NCBI GenBank assembly: GCA_013813945.1
Contig: JACCQV010000680.1
Location: forward strand, 1 to 6,532
Source: Deltaproteobacteria bacterium
GTDB taxonomy: Bacteria; Myxococcota_A; Polyangia; Haliangiales; Haliangiaceae
Direction: 5' to 3'
DNA length: 6,532 bases
Shown piece after piece: positions 6,055-6,532 of this stretch. How positions within the stretch are numbered: the first letter of the stretch is position 1; each line of letters starts with the position of its first letter. Below the pieces are notes generated by a model that saw only the letters and a list, made by a program, of their open reading frames with translations, did not search any database and was not told where the DNA came from. A program made the translations under genes and the position numbers.

Positions 6055-6532
6055 CGCTGTCGGGCTGCGCTCTCGGTTTCTTCGCGTGCCTCGTCATCGC
6101 GACCAGCGCCGCCGTTGCTCAGCCAGCCCCGCTCTCGCCGGAGGCGCGCGCGAAGATTCCGCACGAGACCGAGGCACCCTTCGTCGACGTCCTGACGTTC
6201 GGCGTCGGTGAGGTGATCTTCGAACGCTGGGGGCACACCGCGATCTGTCTCCGCTATCACCAGCCCGAGCACGAGTCGGTCTGTTTCAACTACGGAGTCA
6301 CCGACTTCGACGACCACGCGGGGCTTGTCTGGCGGTTCGTGCGCGGCAAGCAGGAGTTCTGGAGCGAGCCGTCATCACGCGACACGCTCCTCTCGTTCTA
6401 TCGCGACGAGGACCGCGATATCTGGATCCAGACGCTGCTCATCGATGAGGCGCAGGCGCGCAAGATCGAGGCGCGCCTGTGGAGTGACGTCGACGAGAAG
6501 AATCGTGGCTACGTCTACGATCACTTTCGCGA
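6051..6532 (+). CDS. Exported DUF4105 (Lnb-type) protein, 3' end off the window
   Basis: The frame opens with GTG at 6051, overlapping the preceding TGA as GTGA, and runs to the right edge (160 complete codons). No Shine-Dalgarno sequence precedes it, so coupling to the upstream gene is likely. A signal peptide (LGFFACLVIATSAAVA, cleavage near A23/Q24) exports it. The mature part shows the DUF4105 pattern in order: VDVLTFGVGEVIFERWGHTAI (45-65, with conserved H62), CFNYGVTDFD (78-87), FVRGKQEFW (96-104), EDRDIWIQTLLIDEAQARKI (120-139) and NRGYVYDHFR (151-160). The family's Asn-Cys motif should come just beyond the edge. From memory, a family member, Lnb, was reported as the lipoprotein N-acyltransferase of Bacteroides. 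Whether this protein shares that activity, or has the membrane part of Lnb, cannot be seen here. Confidence 0.8.
   Translation, partial: MTLSGCALGFFACLVIATSAAVAQPAPLSPEARAKIPHETEAPFVDVLTFGVGEVIFERWGHTAICLRYHQPEHESVCFNYGVTDFDDHAGLVWRFVRGKQEFWSEPSSRDTLLSFYRDEDRDIWIQTLLIDEAQARKIEARLWSDVDEKNRGYVYDHFR

Overview
The window is GC-rich and almost fully coding. Its proteins resemble those of Myxococcota (the former Deltaproteobacteria): Sec and lipoprotein exported enzymes, a compact prmA-rsmE pair, and GCG/ATC/GAC-type codon choice. This assignment comes from general resemblance, not from a marker gene. No mobile element, CRISPR array, rRNA or convincing tRNA is visible.

Left half (1-2104, minus strand): a translation-related cluster. 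In transcription order it holds a 64-residue conserved-looking protein of unknown function, rpsU (ribosomal protein bS21), prmA (ribosomal protein L11 methyltransferase) and rsmE (16S rRNA m3U1498 methyltransferase, cut by the left edge). prmA and rsmE overlap by 4 bases (ATGA). Two strong stem-loops separate the first three genes. One follows the small gene's stop codon. The other lies between rpsU and prmA, carries a T-rich tail and looks like a terminator or attenuator, which would let rpsU be made in excess of the methyltransferases.

Centre (2105-2372): a divergent intergenic region with presumed promoters for both directions, one tight hairpin and a strong ribosome binding site for the rightward genes.

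Right half (2373-6532, plus strand): a tightly packed three-gene envelope operon. First is an exported M16 metallopeptidase with an intact HxxEH zinc site. One base later comes a second M16 protein. It is a lipoprotein, has lost every zinc ligand, keeps the substrate-binding R/Y segment and has an added C-terminal LolA/LolB-like domain. Overlapping it by 4 bases is an exported DUF4105 (Lnb-type) protein cut by the right edge. The two M16 proteins look like the catalytic and non-catalytic halves of one heterodimeric peptidase held at a membrane. The LolA-like domain and the DUF4105 partner, whose family includes a reported lipoprotein N-acyltransferase of Bacteroides, raise the untested idea of a module that processes or checks envelope lipoproteins. 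This is the most interesting part of the window.
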